Shown: positions 26,629-37,861 of the stretch, piece by piece
How positions within the stretch are numbered: the stretch's first letter is position 1
How the letters are laid out: each line of letters opens with the position of its first letter
DNA from: Poriferisphaera corsica
GTDB lineage: Bacteria > Planctomycetota > Phycisphaerae > Phycisphaerales > Phycisphaeraceae
Assembly: GCF_007747445.1 (NCBI RefSeq)
Contig: NZ_CP036425.1
Location: 3,456,175 to 3,520,174, forward strand
Length of the DNA stretch: 64,000 bases
Direction of reading: 5' to 3'
Notes under the pieces: model-generated
The model's database searches: none
Told to the model about the DNA's origin: nothing
What the model saw: only the letters and a program-made list of their open reading frames with translations
Position numbers and translations under genes: made by a program

Positions 26629-27195
26629 TCATCTCGCATGTCTTCCTCTACGGCTCATGACCGCGAAAATGGCAAGCGTTAAGATTGAAGACGATGCTGG
26701 TTCTGGTATTTCATTCGGCTGAAGAGGAAACGGGAAATTAAACCCCCGCCTAGCTTCAGGCGTCGGGTACAAGTCTACTGGCCCACCTACATTTACCTTA
26801 CGAACATCTGGGCCATTCTGCCTCAAATAATTCTGATTTAAATTTAATGGCGTCTCATTGTAAGCCAACAAAGTGGTTGTACGTACTGCTCCAAGCTTAT
26901 CAAAAATCGCAAACACCTCTGCCGCACCATACGAGAGTTCGTCAATACGCACGATTTGGCCTAACGGAGTCTGGGTTTCTGATGCGCTACCTACAAAACC
27001 TTTTGCAGCACCCATCGTGACCGCTTCAATATAATTTCTCGGTGTTGATCCAAGTAAATCTTGCACCGATTGGAATTGGTAGGAAGTTCCATTCGCCGTA
27101 GCGTTATGGAATGGTGCAGCCTGAATACTTCCTGTCATACTCATTGATGCCAAACCAATGGCAATACCCATTACACAAGCGTGTATCAATCTCAT
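26629..27195 (-). CDS. small PEP-CTERM protein, 188 aa
   Basis: The signal peptide covers residues 1-27 (ACVMGIAIGLASMSMTGSIQA). The middle (about 30-155) has no recognised domain and contains SVQDLLGSTPRNYIEAVTMGAA and ELSYGAAEVFAIFDKLGAVRT. The C-terminus is IPEPASSSILTLAIFAVMSRRGRHAR: PEP motif, hydrophobic stretch and basic end. AGGAGAG precedes the ATG. It is expected to be exported and cleaved by an exosortase. It is monocistronic with its own terminator, between the pilus operon and gpsA. Whether it is a matrix or surface protein is unknown. Confidence 0.83.
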   Translation of the reverse strand: MRLIHACVMGIAIGLASMSMTGSIQAAPFHNATANGTSYQFQSVQDLLGSTPRNYIEAVTMGAAKGFVGSASETQTPLGQIVRIDELSYGAAEVFAIFDKLGAVRTTTLLAYNETPLNLNQNYLRQNGPDVRKVNVGGPVDLYPTPEARRGFNFPFPLQPNEIPEPASSSILTLAIFAVMSRRGRHAR

Positions 27196-27533
27196 AGCTT
27201 CTCTCCTGTTTGACTCCCATAAAAAACGTCGGACTCAAAGCTCATAAGACTCAAGTATTCGGCATTTTCTATACTAGTCGGTGCGTTATCGGCACCTGCG
27301 ATGATGTGACCCCACTCCCCGCACTTCAATGGGCATGGCTCATAGAAGCAACTAAACACGATTCTATTTCATTAACAAGTTCGTTCAACAATTTATTCAT
27401 CAATCGTGCGATAAATTGCACTATAATCCGTATAGCAAGCACAGACTATCTATTTATTAGAAATATAAGACCATCCATTTCTATTTTTATGCTTTCATGT
27501 TGCGACTATTCTATTCATTGACTACATGGGTAT
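27196..27533. other. intergenic region upstream of the small PEP-CTERM gene
   Basis: About 340 bases, AT-rich toward the right. It should carry the minus-strand promoter of the 188-aa PEP-CTERM gene. I see no repeat or other gene. Confidence 0.4.
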
Positions 27534-27565
27534 AGAAAAAGAGATGACCTACAAGCCATCTCTTT
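27534..27565 (-). terminator. Rho-independent terminator of gpsA
   Basis: Stem AAAGAGATG/CATCTCTTT (27538-27546 with 27557-27565), followed on the minus strand by TTTTTCTA. It begins 32 nt after the gpsA stop. Confidence 0.88.
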
Positions 27566-27596
27566 TATCTAAATTACCTAAACGCTATAAACTGAA

Positions 27597-28613
27597 CTAT
27601 CGTATCTGCTCAGCCTTCAAACCTCGACTCATCAACTTCGATATGCCTTCTAATGGATCGAGCCCTTGGAAGAGCACCATATTCAGTGCTTCTGTAATCG
27701 GCATTTCAATCTTAAATTTCTCCGACAGTTGTAATACCGATTTGGTAGTTGGCACACCTTCCACAATTCCTGGAATCGCATCCAACACATCGTCTAACTT
27801 TCTTCCACGACCAAGCTGCTCGCCGCATGTACGGTTTCGACCTGTTGGCGAAAAACAAGTCGTCGCCAAGTCGCCGACACCTGAAATCCCAAAAAAGGTT
27901 TCCTGACTTGCTCCCATAGCCAACCCCAAACGGGTGATCTCTGCCAATCCGCGTGAAAGCAATGCTGATTTAGCATTGATGCCAGCCTGCAATCCGTCCA
28001 GCATCCCAGCCGCCAACGCAATCACATTCTTCGTCGCACCAGCAAGCTCCACACCCAATAGATCCGAGTTCGTATAGACGCGGAACCAATGTGTGTTGAA
28101 AGTTTCTTGAAGTTCTTTTGCAAAATCCGCATCATCCGATGCTGCACAAACCGTTGCAGGTAAACATTTTGCCAATTCATCTGCCACCGATGGCCCAGAA
28201 ATGCACGCCAATGATCGCTCCTGCTTACCTAACGGCGAGAGTACATCCGTAATGATCTGTGTTGGTCGCAGCAAAGTATCTGTTTCAATACCCTTTGAAA
28301 GCGACGCAATCGGCAAACCTGCTGGCAAAGCATCCGCCAAACGAGACCAGACGGTTCGGACATATTGCGTTGGTACAGCATTGATCACGAAATCCACATC
28401 ACGAAATGCTCGATCTGACTCTGAAGTCAACTTGATCGCGTCCGGCAACTTGTACCCAGGCAGGTAACGTGAATTTTCACGTGTCTGAATCATTTCGGCG
28501 GTGTAATCGGCAAACGCCCCCCAAATCGTGACGCTATATCCTTTATTTTCAAGGAGTAACGCGGAAACGGTTGCCATGGCACCGTCACCAATAATGGTTA
28601 TTTTTTTTGACAT
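27597..28613 (-). CDS. gpsA: glycerol-3-phosphate dehydrogenase [NAD(P)+]
   Basis: 338 aa, the normal length. It reduces dihydroxyacetone phosphate to sn-glycerol-3-phosphate, the phospholipid backbone. The N-terminal Rossmann motif is GDGAMATVSALLLENKGY (canonical GxGxxGT is slightly altered). SLSKGIE and ISGPSVADEL follow in the middle. The catalytic region is LAGATKNVIALAAGMLDGL, with the substrate-binding GISGVGDLATTCFSPTGRNRTCGEQLG and the C-terminal GIVEGVPTTKSV all present. It stands alone with its own terminator and is separated from the divergent polysaccharide locus by about 690 bases. Confidence 0.94.
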   Translation of the reverse strand: MSKKITIIGDGAMATVSALLLENKGYSVTIWGAFADYTAEMIQTRENSRYLPGYKLPDAIKLTSESDRAFRDVDFVINAVPTQYVRTVWSRLADALPAGLPIASLSKGIETDTLLRPTQIITDVLSPLGKQERSLACISGPSVADELAKCLPATVCAASDDADFAKELQETFNTHWFRVYTNSDLLGVELAGATKNVIALAAGMLDGLQAGINAKSALLSRGLAEITRLGLAMGASQETFFGISGVGDLATTCFSPTGRNRTCGEQLGRGRKLDDVLDAIPGIVEGVPTTKSVLQLSEKFKIEMPITEALNMVLFQGLDPLEGISKLMSRGLKAEQIR

Positions 28614-29302
28614 GCTCTCTCTTTTGCTTTGTGGCTATCGATTATCTCTATTTCTCTTCGATGATCCGCATCAGCGATCTTACCTCTTGTTAAGAATGGG
28701 CTTACAGTAGCAACCTCATTTTAAGCAGAGACAAGGAAACAATATTCTGGTCAGTAATCAGCACGCTGGCAAGTCATAGCCCCCAGAATTTTGAACCTCG
28801 AACATGCAACTCACTCTCAACAATATGCCAAATATAGATACGACGCATGGATTGCCTATCTCCCCTAATCCATGCGAATTGCTAAACATATGTTAGAAAT
28901 GGCCTTAAATTCACATGAATAGTCACATTTCCCGGAACACGGGTGGTTTACAACTCGTAGATATGGATAATAGTTATCATAGTTAAGTGTGTGAGTCCTA
29001 TCTGTCATTGGGATGCTTAATCACCCTCAGTAAAAGTTTAAATTAGAATTAGAGCAACCGCTTTTATTTGCCGAGAAAGTCAGGGACAGCAGACATCCTG
29101 CTGGGCAGACTTGTAAGTGAATGGCATGCTCAAGAGCAGAGAAATCTCTTTTGGTCATTAAATCTTAAACATTTTTTACTTACTTGGTCACAAGATTCAT
29201 GTGCGTTAATCTGGGTTATTTATTAAGATAGACGCACATATCCAAGGGGTGTTTCAGTTACCCACGTGGACGCACAGAGTCAGGAACAGCCGATTCAGGA
29301 GC
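28614..29302. other. long divergent intergenic region before the exopolysaccharide/exosortase locus
   Basis: 690 bases without a gene. It contains GGATAAT-A-GTTATCA (28965-28979), a near match to the 7-1-7 Fur-type palindrome, and CCCGGAACACGGG followed by TGGTTTACAAC (28931-28954), whose right part resembles the 3' flank of the 36-nt repeats. No certain promoter was found. The length suggests regulated expression of the locus. Confidence 0.45.
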
Positions 29303-30763
29303 ATGACGTTGACGAATAGCCGAGACTTGAGGATCCGGAGAGGTGTGCAGATCGCACTCTTGGGGGTTGTGGCCCTTGTGACTCTCCTGAGTGGATGTGA
29401 AACCGATTCATTCTTTAACCCAGCGGTGGTTGGGCGTTGGGAACATACGCCTGTCACCTTGCCAATCCTTGAACGATTGGAAGTTATTGAAGGTGAAGAT
29501 ACCTCTTCATTAGCAGTCACCTCTGTTCGACCAGAAGATCTTATCCCCGATGTGCGTGAATACGTCATCGGTCCCGGTGACCTTCTTACCGTCACCGTAT
29601 TCGAACTCGTATCTCCAGGTCTTGAATCTGTACAAACCAGACGTGTCGATGAAACAGGCCTTATCCGCCTCCCAATCATCGGCCCAGTCCGTGCAGCAAA
29701 TCTAAGCTCCAGCGAACTCGAAAAAGAAATCGCAATCGTCTTAGAGAATAAGAACATCCTGCGTAACGCTACTGTCAGCGTCATTCTGCAGGAATCACGC
29801 CAAAATACATTCAGCGTCGTCGGTGAACCCCTTCAAGGTGGTACCGCCATCGGCACTTATGTCATCCCTAAACCTGACTTCCGTCTTCTCGACGCAATCG
29901 CACTCGCAAGAGGTGCCCCAGGTCGTACCAAGCGTCTACGTATCTTCCGTCAAACACCTTTGACAGCAGAAGTTGCAGGCGAAATCCAACCAGCACAAAC
30001 ATCTCCAGAAAATCAGCCTGTGGCGCCTGCACCAAGCAATCCATCAAAACTGATTGACGAATTGCTTGAAGGCATCGACGAAAGTGATGCCCAAGCACCT
30101 TCAGCACCCGTTAGTTCAAAAGCACCTGCCGCAATCGAAGGCGGGCTTGATAGCAGCACCAACAGTCCACAATGGGTATTCGCTGGTGGCAAATGGGTCA
30201 AAGTCAATCAGCCAGTCGCTGGTGGTGCAACTGGCGACCAGATCGCTGAAACCGATGAACTCGGTGAACTCATCACCCAGCGTATCATCGAAATCCCATA
30301 CGATCGTCTCCTCGATGGCGACCTGCGTTACAACATCGTCATCCGTCGCGGCGACATCATCCGCGTCCCCGACCCAACTGCTGGCTTCGTCTATATCATG
30401 GGCGAGATCGCTCGTCCCGGTGCCTACACCGTGCCCGGTGAACGCGACCTCACGATCAAACAGCTCGTCGCTTCTGCTGGCGGCCTCTCACAGCTCGCAA
30501 TTCCTGAACGCGTCGACCTAACCCGCCGCATCGAAGACAGTGAAGAAGCAACGATCCGCATTAACGTTCGTTCCATCTTCGAGGGCTCCGAACCAGACTT
30601 GTACCTCAAGCCAAACGATCTGATCAATGTCGGCACCAACTTCGTTGCCACGCCACTTGCGATCTTCCGTAACGGCTTCCGCATGACCTACGGCTTCGGC
30701 TTCATCCTTGACCGTAACTTCGGTCCTGATGTCTTCGGCCCAGTCGACACGACAAGTAACTAA
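29303..30763 (+). CDS. Wza-like polysaccharide export lipoprotein with SLBB domains, 486 aa
   Basis: I chose ATG 29303, preceded by CAGGAG; a GTG at 29249 would put an odd extension before the signal. The signal peptide ends in a lipobox, VTLLSGC (Cys about residue 32), giving an outer-membrane lipoprotein. A poly-export domain follows (about 75-160: YVIGPGDLLTVTVFELVSPGLE, DETGLIRLPIIGPVRA), then SLBB-type domains at about 165-210 and 355-430 (VYIMGEIARPGAYTVPGERDLTIKQLVASAGG). Between them is a Pro/Ala/Ser-rich linker. The family forms the outer-membrane pore for capsule or EPS export. It is the first gene of the exosortase locus. Confidence 0.92.
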   Translation: MTLTNSRDLRIRRGVQIALLGVVALVTLLSGCETDSFFNPAVVGRWEHTPVTLPILERLEVIEGEDTSSLAVTSVRPEDLIPDVREYVIGPGDLLTVTVFELVSPGLESVQTRRVDETGLIRLPIIGPVRAANLSSSELEKEIAIVLENKNILRNATVSVILQESRQNTFSVVGEPLQGGTAIGTYVIPKPDFRLLDAIALARGAPGRTKRLRIFRQTPLTAEVAGEIQPAQTSPENQPVAPAPSNPSKLIDELLEGIDESDAQAPSAPVSSKAPAAIEGGLDSSTNSPQWVFAGGKWVKVNQPVAGGATGDQIAETDELGELITQRIIEIPYDRLLDGDLRYNIVIRRGDIIRVPDPTAGFVYIMGEIARPGAYTVPGERDLTIKQLVASAGGLSQLAIPERVDLTRRIEDSEEATIRINVRSIFEGSEPDLYLKPNDLINVGTNFVATPLAIFRNGFRMTYGFGFILDRNFGPDVFGPVDTTSN

Positions 30764-33198
<2,435 letters not shown>

Positions 33199-33268
33199 AA
33201 TCCAAGGATTGAGATTACTTTCAACTAATACAACATTAGATTGAATTTTGATACAGAGGAGTCGGTTA

Positions 33269-36200
33269 ATGGCCGGTCGCGTAAACACTAAATTCGTATT
33301 CATGCTCAGCGCAATCATCATCTTCCTCGTCGTCGGACTCGCCGGCGTCTACATGGTATTTATGCGCAATAACCCACAAGAACTCATGCGCAACGGCGAC
33401 AAGTTCGTCAGTGAAAAGGAATATTTCCTCGCGATCGAATCCTACGCCAAAGCGGTTGCAAAAGATCCAACGAACACGGACTATCTCGAAAAATACATCA
33501 CCCTCTTCCCTGAGCTGAAAATCGAAGGCATTGTCGATGCGCGCCGCTATCTCGGCCAAAAACGCACCGCATATAAAATGCTCTCAGAACTCGCCACTGA
33601 CGATCTTGCCAAACAATCCGCCTACTACGAGCTGATTCTCGATTCTACAAAACGACTTAGCCGCACCTATGCCGACTCACTTTATAACGAAGCTGATGAA
33701 TGGCTCTCCAACTACCCCGACAACGTCATCGCTCGCAAATACCGCGGTATCGCCCGTGTCATCACTATTCACGGAAACATGACCGACGCCGATCGTGAAC
33801 AAGCTTTCAACGACCTCGAAACTGCTGGCAAAACACTTGAGAACGATCCCGACATCCCATACTACATCGCACAGTACCTGCTTTTTGAAGGCTCCCGTCT
33901 CGACACAGAACAAGGCGACCGTCAACTCGCAGCCGAACTTCGTGACGCCGCCGCACAATACGCGGAACAATACGCAACACGACTTAATAACGAGCCTGAA
34001 CACCTCATTAACTATGCTCGCCTCATGATCAGCCCTCAGCTGTCCCCTCGCATACCCATTGGCGCTTCCGAAGAATACAAGCAACAGGTACTCAACAACG
34101 CCAATGCTCGCGTAGCATCCATGAAACCCATCATCGATCAACTCGAGCAAATCACGCTAACAGACCAGTCACTCGATCCATATTATTGTGCGCAGATCGC
34201 GGACTTACTCCTCCGTACAGACACCAGAATCATTAAACGTGAAAATCGGAATCCAACGACCAGTGGCGTACAGCGCGCGATTGCAATCCTTGATTCATCA
34301 TTCCAAAGCAAAACAAACAGCGTTTTCCTCATGCGTGAACTCGGCAAATACTACCGCCTCCAAGGCGATGTCGAACTCGCCCTGCCCTTCTACCAAAAGG
34401 CTATGAATACGCCCAACATCACAAACGCTGCAGAATTCCTGATCAACCGCATGATTCAATTCGATGCCGCTAAAAGTTGTGGCGAAATCATGATCGTTCA
34501 GGCAGCTCGTGAAAAAGATGTAGACAAAAAAGCAAAACTCCTCGCCGGTGTCGACAAAACCATCGACTACATTACAAAGCGTGATGACGCACCGATCATT
34601 GCCGAAACTTTACGAGCCAAGAAGCTGGTCGCAGAAGAAAAACTCAACGAAGCAATGCCTCTTCTTGAAAAATGCCTCAAGCAGCTTGGTAATTCAGACC
34701 CACAACTTATGCAGCTTGCCGCTGAAGCCCGCCTCAAACAAGGCAACTGGGGTTCAGCAATCTCACTCTTCGAAGAGTACCTCCAAGTCCGCCCAACAGA
34801 CACACGCACCATGCGCCGTATCGCAGCCTTGTATATCCAACACAAGCAGCACGCAAAAGCGCGCCCAATCATCAACAAACTCCTCGCCATTGACGATACA
34901 GACAAATCCGTCCTCGCTCTCCACGCTGTGATCCTCGCGTACGAAAGCAACATCGATGAAGCCATCAATGTCTATCTCGGCCTTAATCCCGATGAAAACC
35001 CATCCTACTACCAGATGCTCACACAGCTCTACCTCGCCAAAAAGGATGTAGATAGTGCCCGCGAATCAGCACTGAAATATTTCGAAGCTGATCCTTCAAA
35101 TATCCAGGCTCTTCAGTCCGCACTTAACCTCATCGAGGCCCCCGAACAACGTCAGCAGCTCATGCAGATCGCATCCGATGCGGGTGCTGATGCACGTACC
35201 ATCCGCCTGATGTCAGAAAAGCAAGCCGGCAATCTAGAAGACCTTGCACCTGAAGAACTCGCGAACCTCATCAATGAAGGTGTCGATGATCCATTCCAAA
35301 AACTCCTCAATGAAATCACCGTCTACGCTCGTTCAAAACAAAAAGAAGCTCTCAAAACCGCAATCGACAAAGCCTCCGAAATGAAGCCCAACGATCCAAG
35401 AGTTCTTGAGCTCCAATACAACTACGCTGTCTCGGAAAAACAATTCGAAGAAGCCGAAAAACTACTTCCAAAAATCTCTGAACTCGACATCGATAAAGCG
35501 CAAGGCAACATCTTCCGTGGAAAACTCTATGCCGTTCAAGGCCAATACGATCTCGCCGAAGCTTCCTACAGCCGCGCACTCGCACTCACAGACGTCAACT
35601 CAAGCCTCTGGACTCAATACGCTCAAGTTTTGCTCATCAACAAAAAACTCCCCGAAGCTGAAGACGCTTACAAAAAATCAATTCAACAAAAACCCGACAA
35701 CGTCTCCGCACATCGCGGCCTCGCCCAACTTTTCCACCAGACTGGTCGTGGCATTGATGCACTTAACCAAATCAAACTCGCTAGAAAATTCGAGCCTCGC
35801 AACGCCGAAATCCTCAACATCTATCTCCAGCTCGAACAACAATATGGCAACAAAGAAGCCGTAAAATCCATCCGCGAGCAAATCGCAACCGCAATGCCTC
35901 AAGACTTCAACAACCGTCGCATCCTTGCAGGCCTCTACGCAGACCTCGAAGATTTCGACAAAGCCATCACCACCATGCAAGCGATCGTCAAAGAAGAAGG
36001 CGAAAACAGCTTCAATATCCTCGCTCTCGCAAACATCTTTGCCGTCAGTGGCAAAGCGAATGATGGCGAAACCGTCATACGTCAGTACATTGCTGGCCGC
36101 ATCGACGAGGTCACCGTTCAGGATCATCTCATCCTCGCTCGCTACCTCGCACAATACAGCCGCGATCGGGACAGCATCCTCAAAGCCTTCCAGGTTGCCA

Positions 36201-37813
36201 TGGATGCCGAAGATCCCAAAGCAAGACTCGCCAGCCGTGAATTCGCTGACCTGCTCTTCAACCGTAAGCTCCTTGCTGAAGCTTCCGAAGTTTACAAGAG
36301 TATCCTCGAATCCGATCCTGCCGACGTTCGCGTCGTGCTCCGCCTAGCTGAAACTTACATCAAAAACGATCAATTCGATGATGCAGCCAAACTCCTCGAA
36401 GGTTTCGACACCGAAGCCGCCGAATTCGGCACATCCGAAAGTCTCGTACTCCGTGCTCTGATCGCTATGAATCAAAAGGACTACGACGAAGCAATCAAGC
36501 TCACCAACCAAGCAATCCGCAACGACCGTGAAAACGGCCGACTCTACTACCAACGCGCTCGTATGCTCAGCATGCAACCCGACCGCCTCGAAGACGCGCT
36601 CAAAGACTACAACCGCACCCTCGAACTTGAGCCAAGCATGATCACGCCTCGTCGTGAACTCGCACAAATTCATGTCCGTCGCGGCTACATCGACGACGCA
36701 ATCCGCGAACTCGAAAACCTCCTCTCAATCAACGACCGTGACCTCATCGGCCGCTTGCAGCTCATCCAGGTTCTTCAAACAAACAACATGATCCTTGATG
36801 CCAAAGCACGCATCCAAGAAGGGGCCGACATCTTCCCGGATGATCCTCGTTGGCCACTCATGCTCGGCGACCTTGAATTAAAACAAGGCAACTTCAAAGA
36901 AGCTGTCAACGCTAAAATCGCCGCGATGAACATCGCACCAAACGACAACACACTCACACAGATCGGCAACCTTGTCATTCAAGCAAACCGACCCGATAAA
37001 CTCATCGAAATCTACGACATGTATCCCACCAACGCCAACAACGGCTACGCCCGCGCTCAAAGAGGTCGCGCTCTAATTATGCTCGGCCAACAAGATGCCG
37101 GCGAGGATATGCTCAAAAAAGCTTTTGATGACACCAACAACTACTCACAATTCACCACCGTGGCTCAACAAGTCAAGCTCGCACTGGATGAAGATTATCT
37201 CCGAACACTCATGAGCAGCCAGACCATCGCTGAAAGACAACTCTGGTCAGAACTACTCACCGCCGAGTTAGCACTCAGCAATAACGATCACGCAGCCGTT
37301 GCTGAGATCGTTAAAAAAGCACTGCCTCTCCTACAAGGCGACCTCAAAACACGCGCTCTCCGCTTACTCGCAAGCTCCAGCTACGTGATCGATGACATCA
37401 CCGCCGCAAAGGATGCTTACGAAACCATCCTCACAATCAACCCCAAGGACATCGGCACACTCAACAACCTCGCTTACCTCCTCTCCGAGGATCTCAAATC
37501 ACCGCAACAAGCCGTTGCTCTTGCCGAAGACGCTTACACCGCTGCTCCAAACAACCCTCAAATTCTCGACACCTATGGCTGGATCCTCTACCGTCTCGAA
37601 GACTACAGCAAAGCAAGAACAATCCTCGAACAAAGTGTCCAAATCAAACCTCTACCCACAACACTCATCCACCTAGGCACCGTCTATCAAGAACTCAACA
37701 TGCTCAGCCAGGCCATCAGCGCTCTCGAAGAAGGCCTCAAGCTCGCTCAAAACTCAAATGACGAAGAAAACATACTACAAGCCCAAAATCTTCTGAAGGA
37801 ATTGGGCCAGTAA
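33269..37813 (+). CDS. giant TPR protein of the exosortase locus (PrsT-like), 1514 aa
   Basis: ATG 33269 with GAGGAG upstream; an in-frame TTG at 33248 is less likely. Residues 10-32 are a single membrane anchor (VFMLSAIIIFLVVGLAGVYMVFM). The rest is a chain of tetratricopeptide repeats to the C-terminus, for example YFLAIESYAKAVAKDPTNTD, YDLAEASYSRALALTDVNS and DITAAKDAYETILTINPKD. EPS loci with exosortases commonly encode a TPR protein (PrsT/PEP-TPR), usually about 900 aa with a lipobox; this one is longer and has a helix instead. It probably acts as a periplasmic scaffold between polymer export and PEP-CTERM sorting. It follows the exosortase gene by 70 nt. Confidence 0.9.
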   Translation: MAGRVNTKFVFMLSAIIIFLVVGLAGVYMVFMRNNPQELMRNGDKFVSEKEYFLAIESYAKAVAKDPTNTDYLEKYITLFPELKIEGIVDARRYLGQKRTAYKMLSELATDDLAKQSAYYELILDSTKRLSRTYADSLYNEADEWLSNYPDNVIARKYRGIARVITIHGNMTDADREQAFNDLETAGKTLENDPDIPYYIAQYLLFEGSRLDTEQGDRQLAAELRDAAAQYAEQYATRLNNEPEHLINYARLMISPQLSPRIPIGASEEYKQQVLNNANARVASMKPIIDQLEQITLTDQSLDPYYCAQIADLLLRTDTRIIKRENRNPTTSGVQRAIAILDSSFQSKTNSVFLMRELGKYYRLQGDVELALPFYQKAMNTPNITNAAEFLINRMIQFDAAKSCGEIMIVQAAREKDVDKKAKLLAGVDKTIDYITKRDDAPIIAETLRAKKLVAEEKLNEAMPLLEKCLKQLGNSDPQLMQLAAEARLKQGNWGSAISLFEEYLQVRPTDTRTMRRIAALYIQHKQHAKARPIINKLLAIDDTDKSVLALHAVILAYESNIDEAINVYLGLNPDENPSYYQMLTQLYLAKKDVDSARESALKYFEADPSNIQALQSALNLIEAPEQRQQLMQIASDAGADARTIRLMSEKQAGNLEDLAPEELANLINEGVDDPFQKLLNEITVYARSKQKEALKTAIDKASEMKPNDPRVLELQYNYAVSEKQFEEAEKLLPKISELDIDKAQGNIFRGKLYAVQGQYDLAEASYSRALALTDVNSSLWTQYAQVLLINKKLPEAEDAYKKSIQQKPDNVSAHRGLAQLFHQTGRGIDALNQIKLARKFEPRNAEILNIYLQLEQQYGNKEAVKSIREQIATAMPQDFNNRRILAGLYADLEDFDKAITTMQAIVKEEGENSFNILALANIFAVSGKANDGETVIRQYIAGRIDEVTVQDHLILARYLAQYSRDRDSILKAFQVAMDAEDPKARLASREFADLLFNRKLLAEASEVYKSILESDPADVRVVLRLAETYIKNDQFDDAAKLLEGFDTEAAEFGTSESLVLRALIAMNQKDYDEAIKLTNQAIRNDRENGRLYYQRARMLSMQPDRLEDALKDYNRTLELEPSMITPRRELAQIHVRRGYIDDAIRELENLLSINDRDLIGRLQLIQVLQTNNMILDAKARIQEGADIFPDDPRWPLMLGDLELKQGNFKEAVNAKIAAMNIAPNDNTLTQIGNLVIQANRPDKLIEIYDMYPTNANNGYARAQRGRALIMLGQQDAGEDMLKKAFDDTNNYSQFTTVAQQVKLALDEDYLRTLMSSQTIAERQLWSELLTAELALSNNDHAAVAEIVKKALPLLQGDLKTRALRLLASSSYVIDDITAAKDAYETILTINPKDIGTLNNLAYLLSEDLKSPQQAVALAEDAYTAAPNNPQILDTYGWILYRLEDYSKARTILEQSVQIKPLPTTLIHLGTVYQELNMLSQAISALEEGLKLAQNSNDEENILQAQNLLKELGQ

Positions 37814-37861
37814 AGAACAAAACTCGATAAAATAGCTCGTTTGCATGATCACTGAAGGCTT

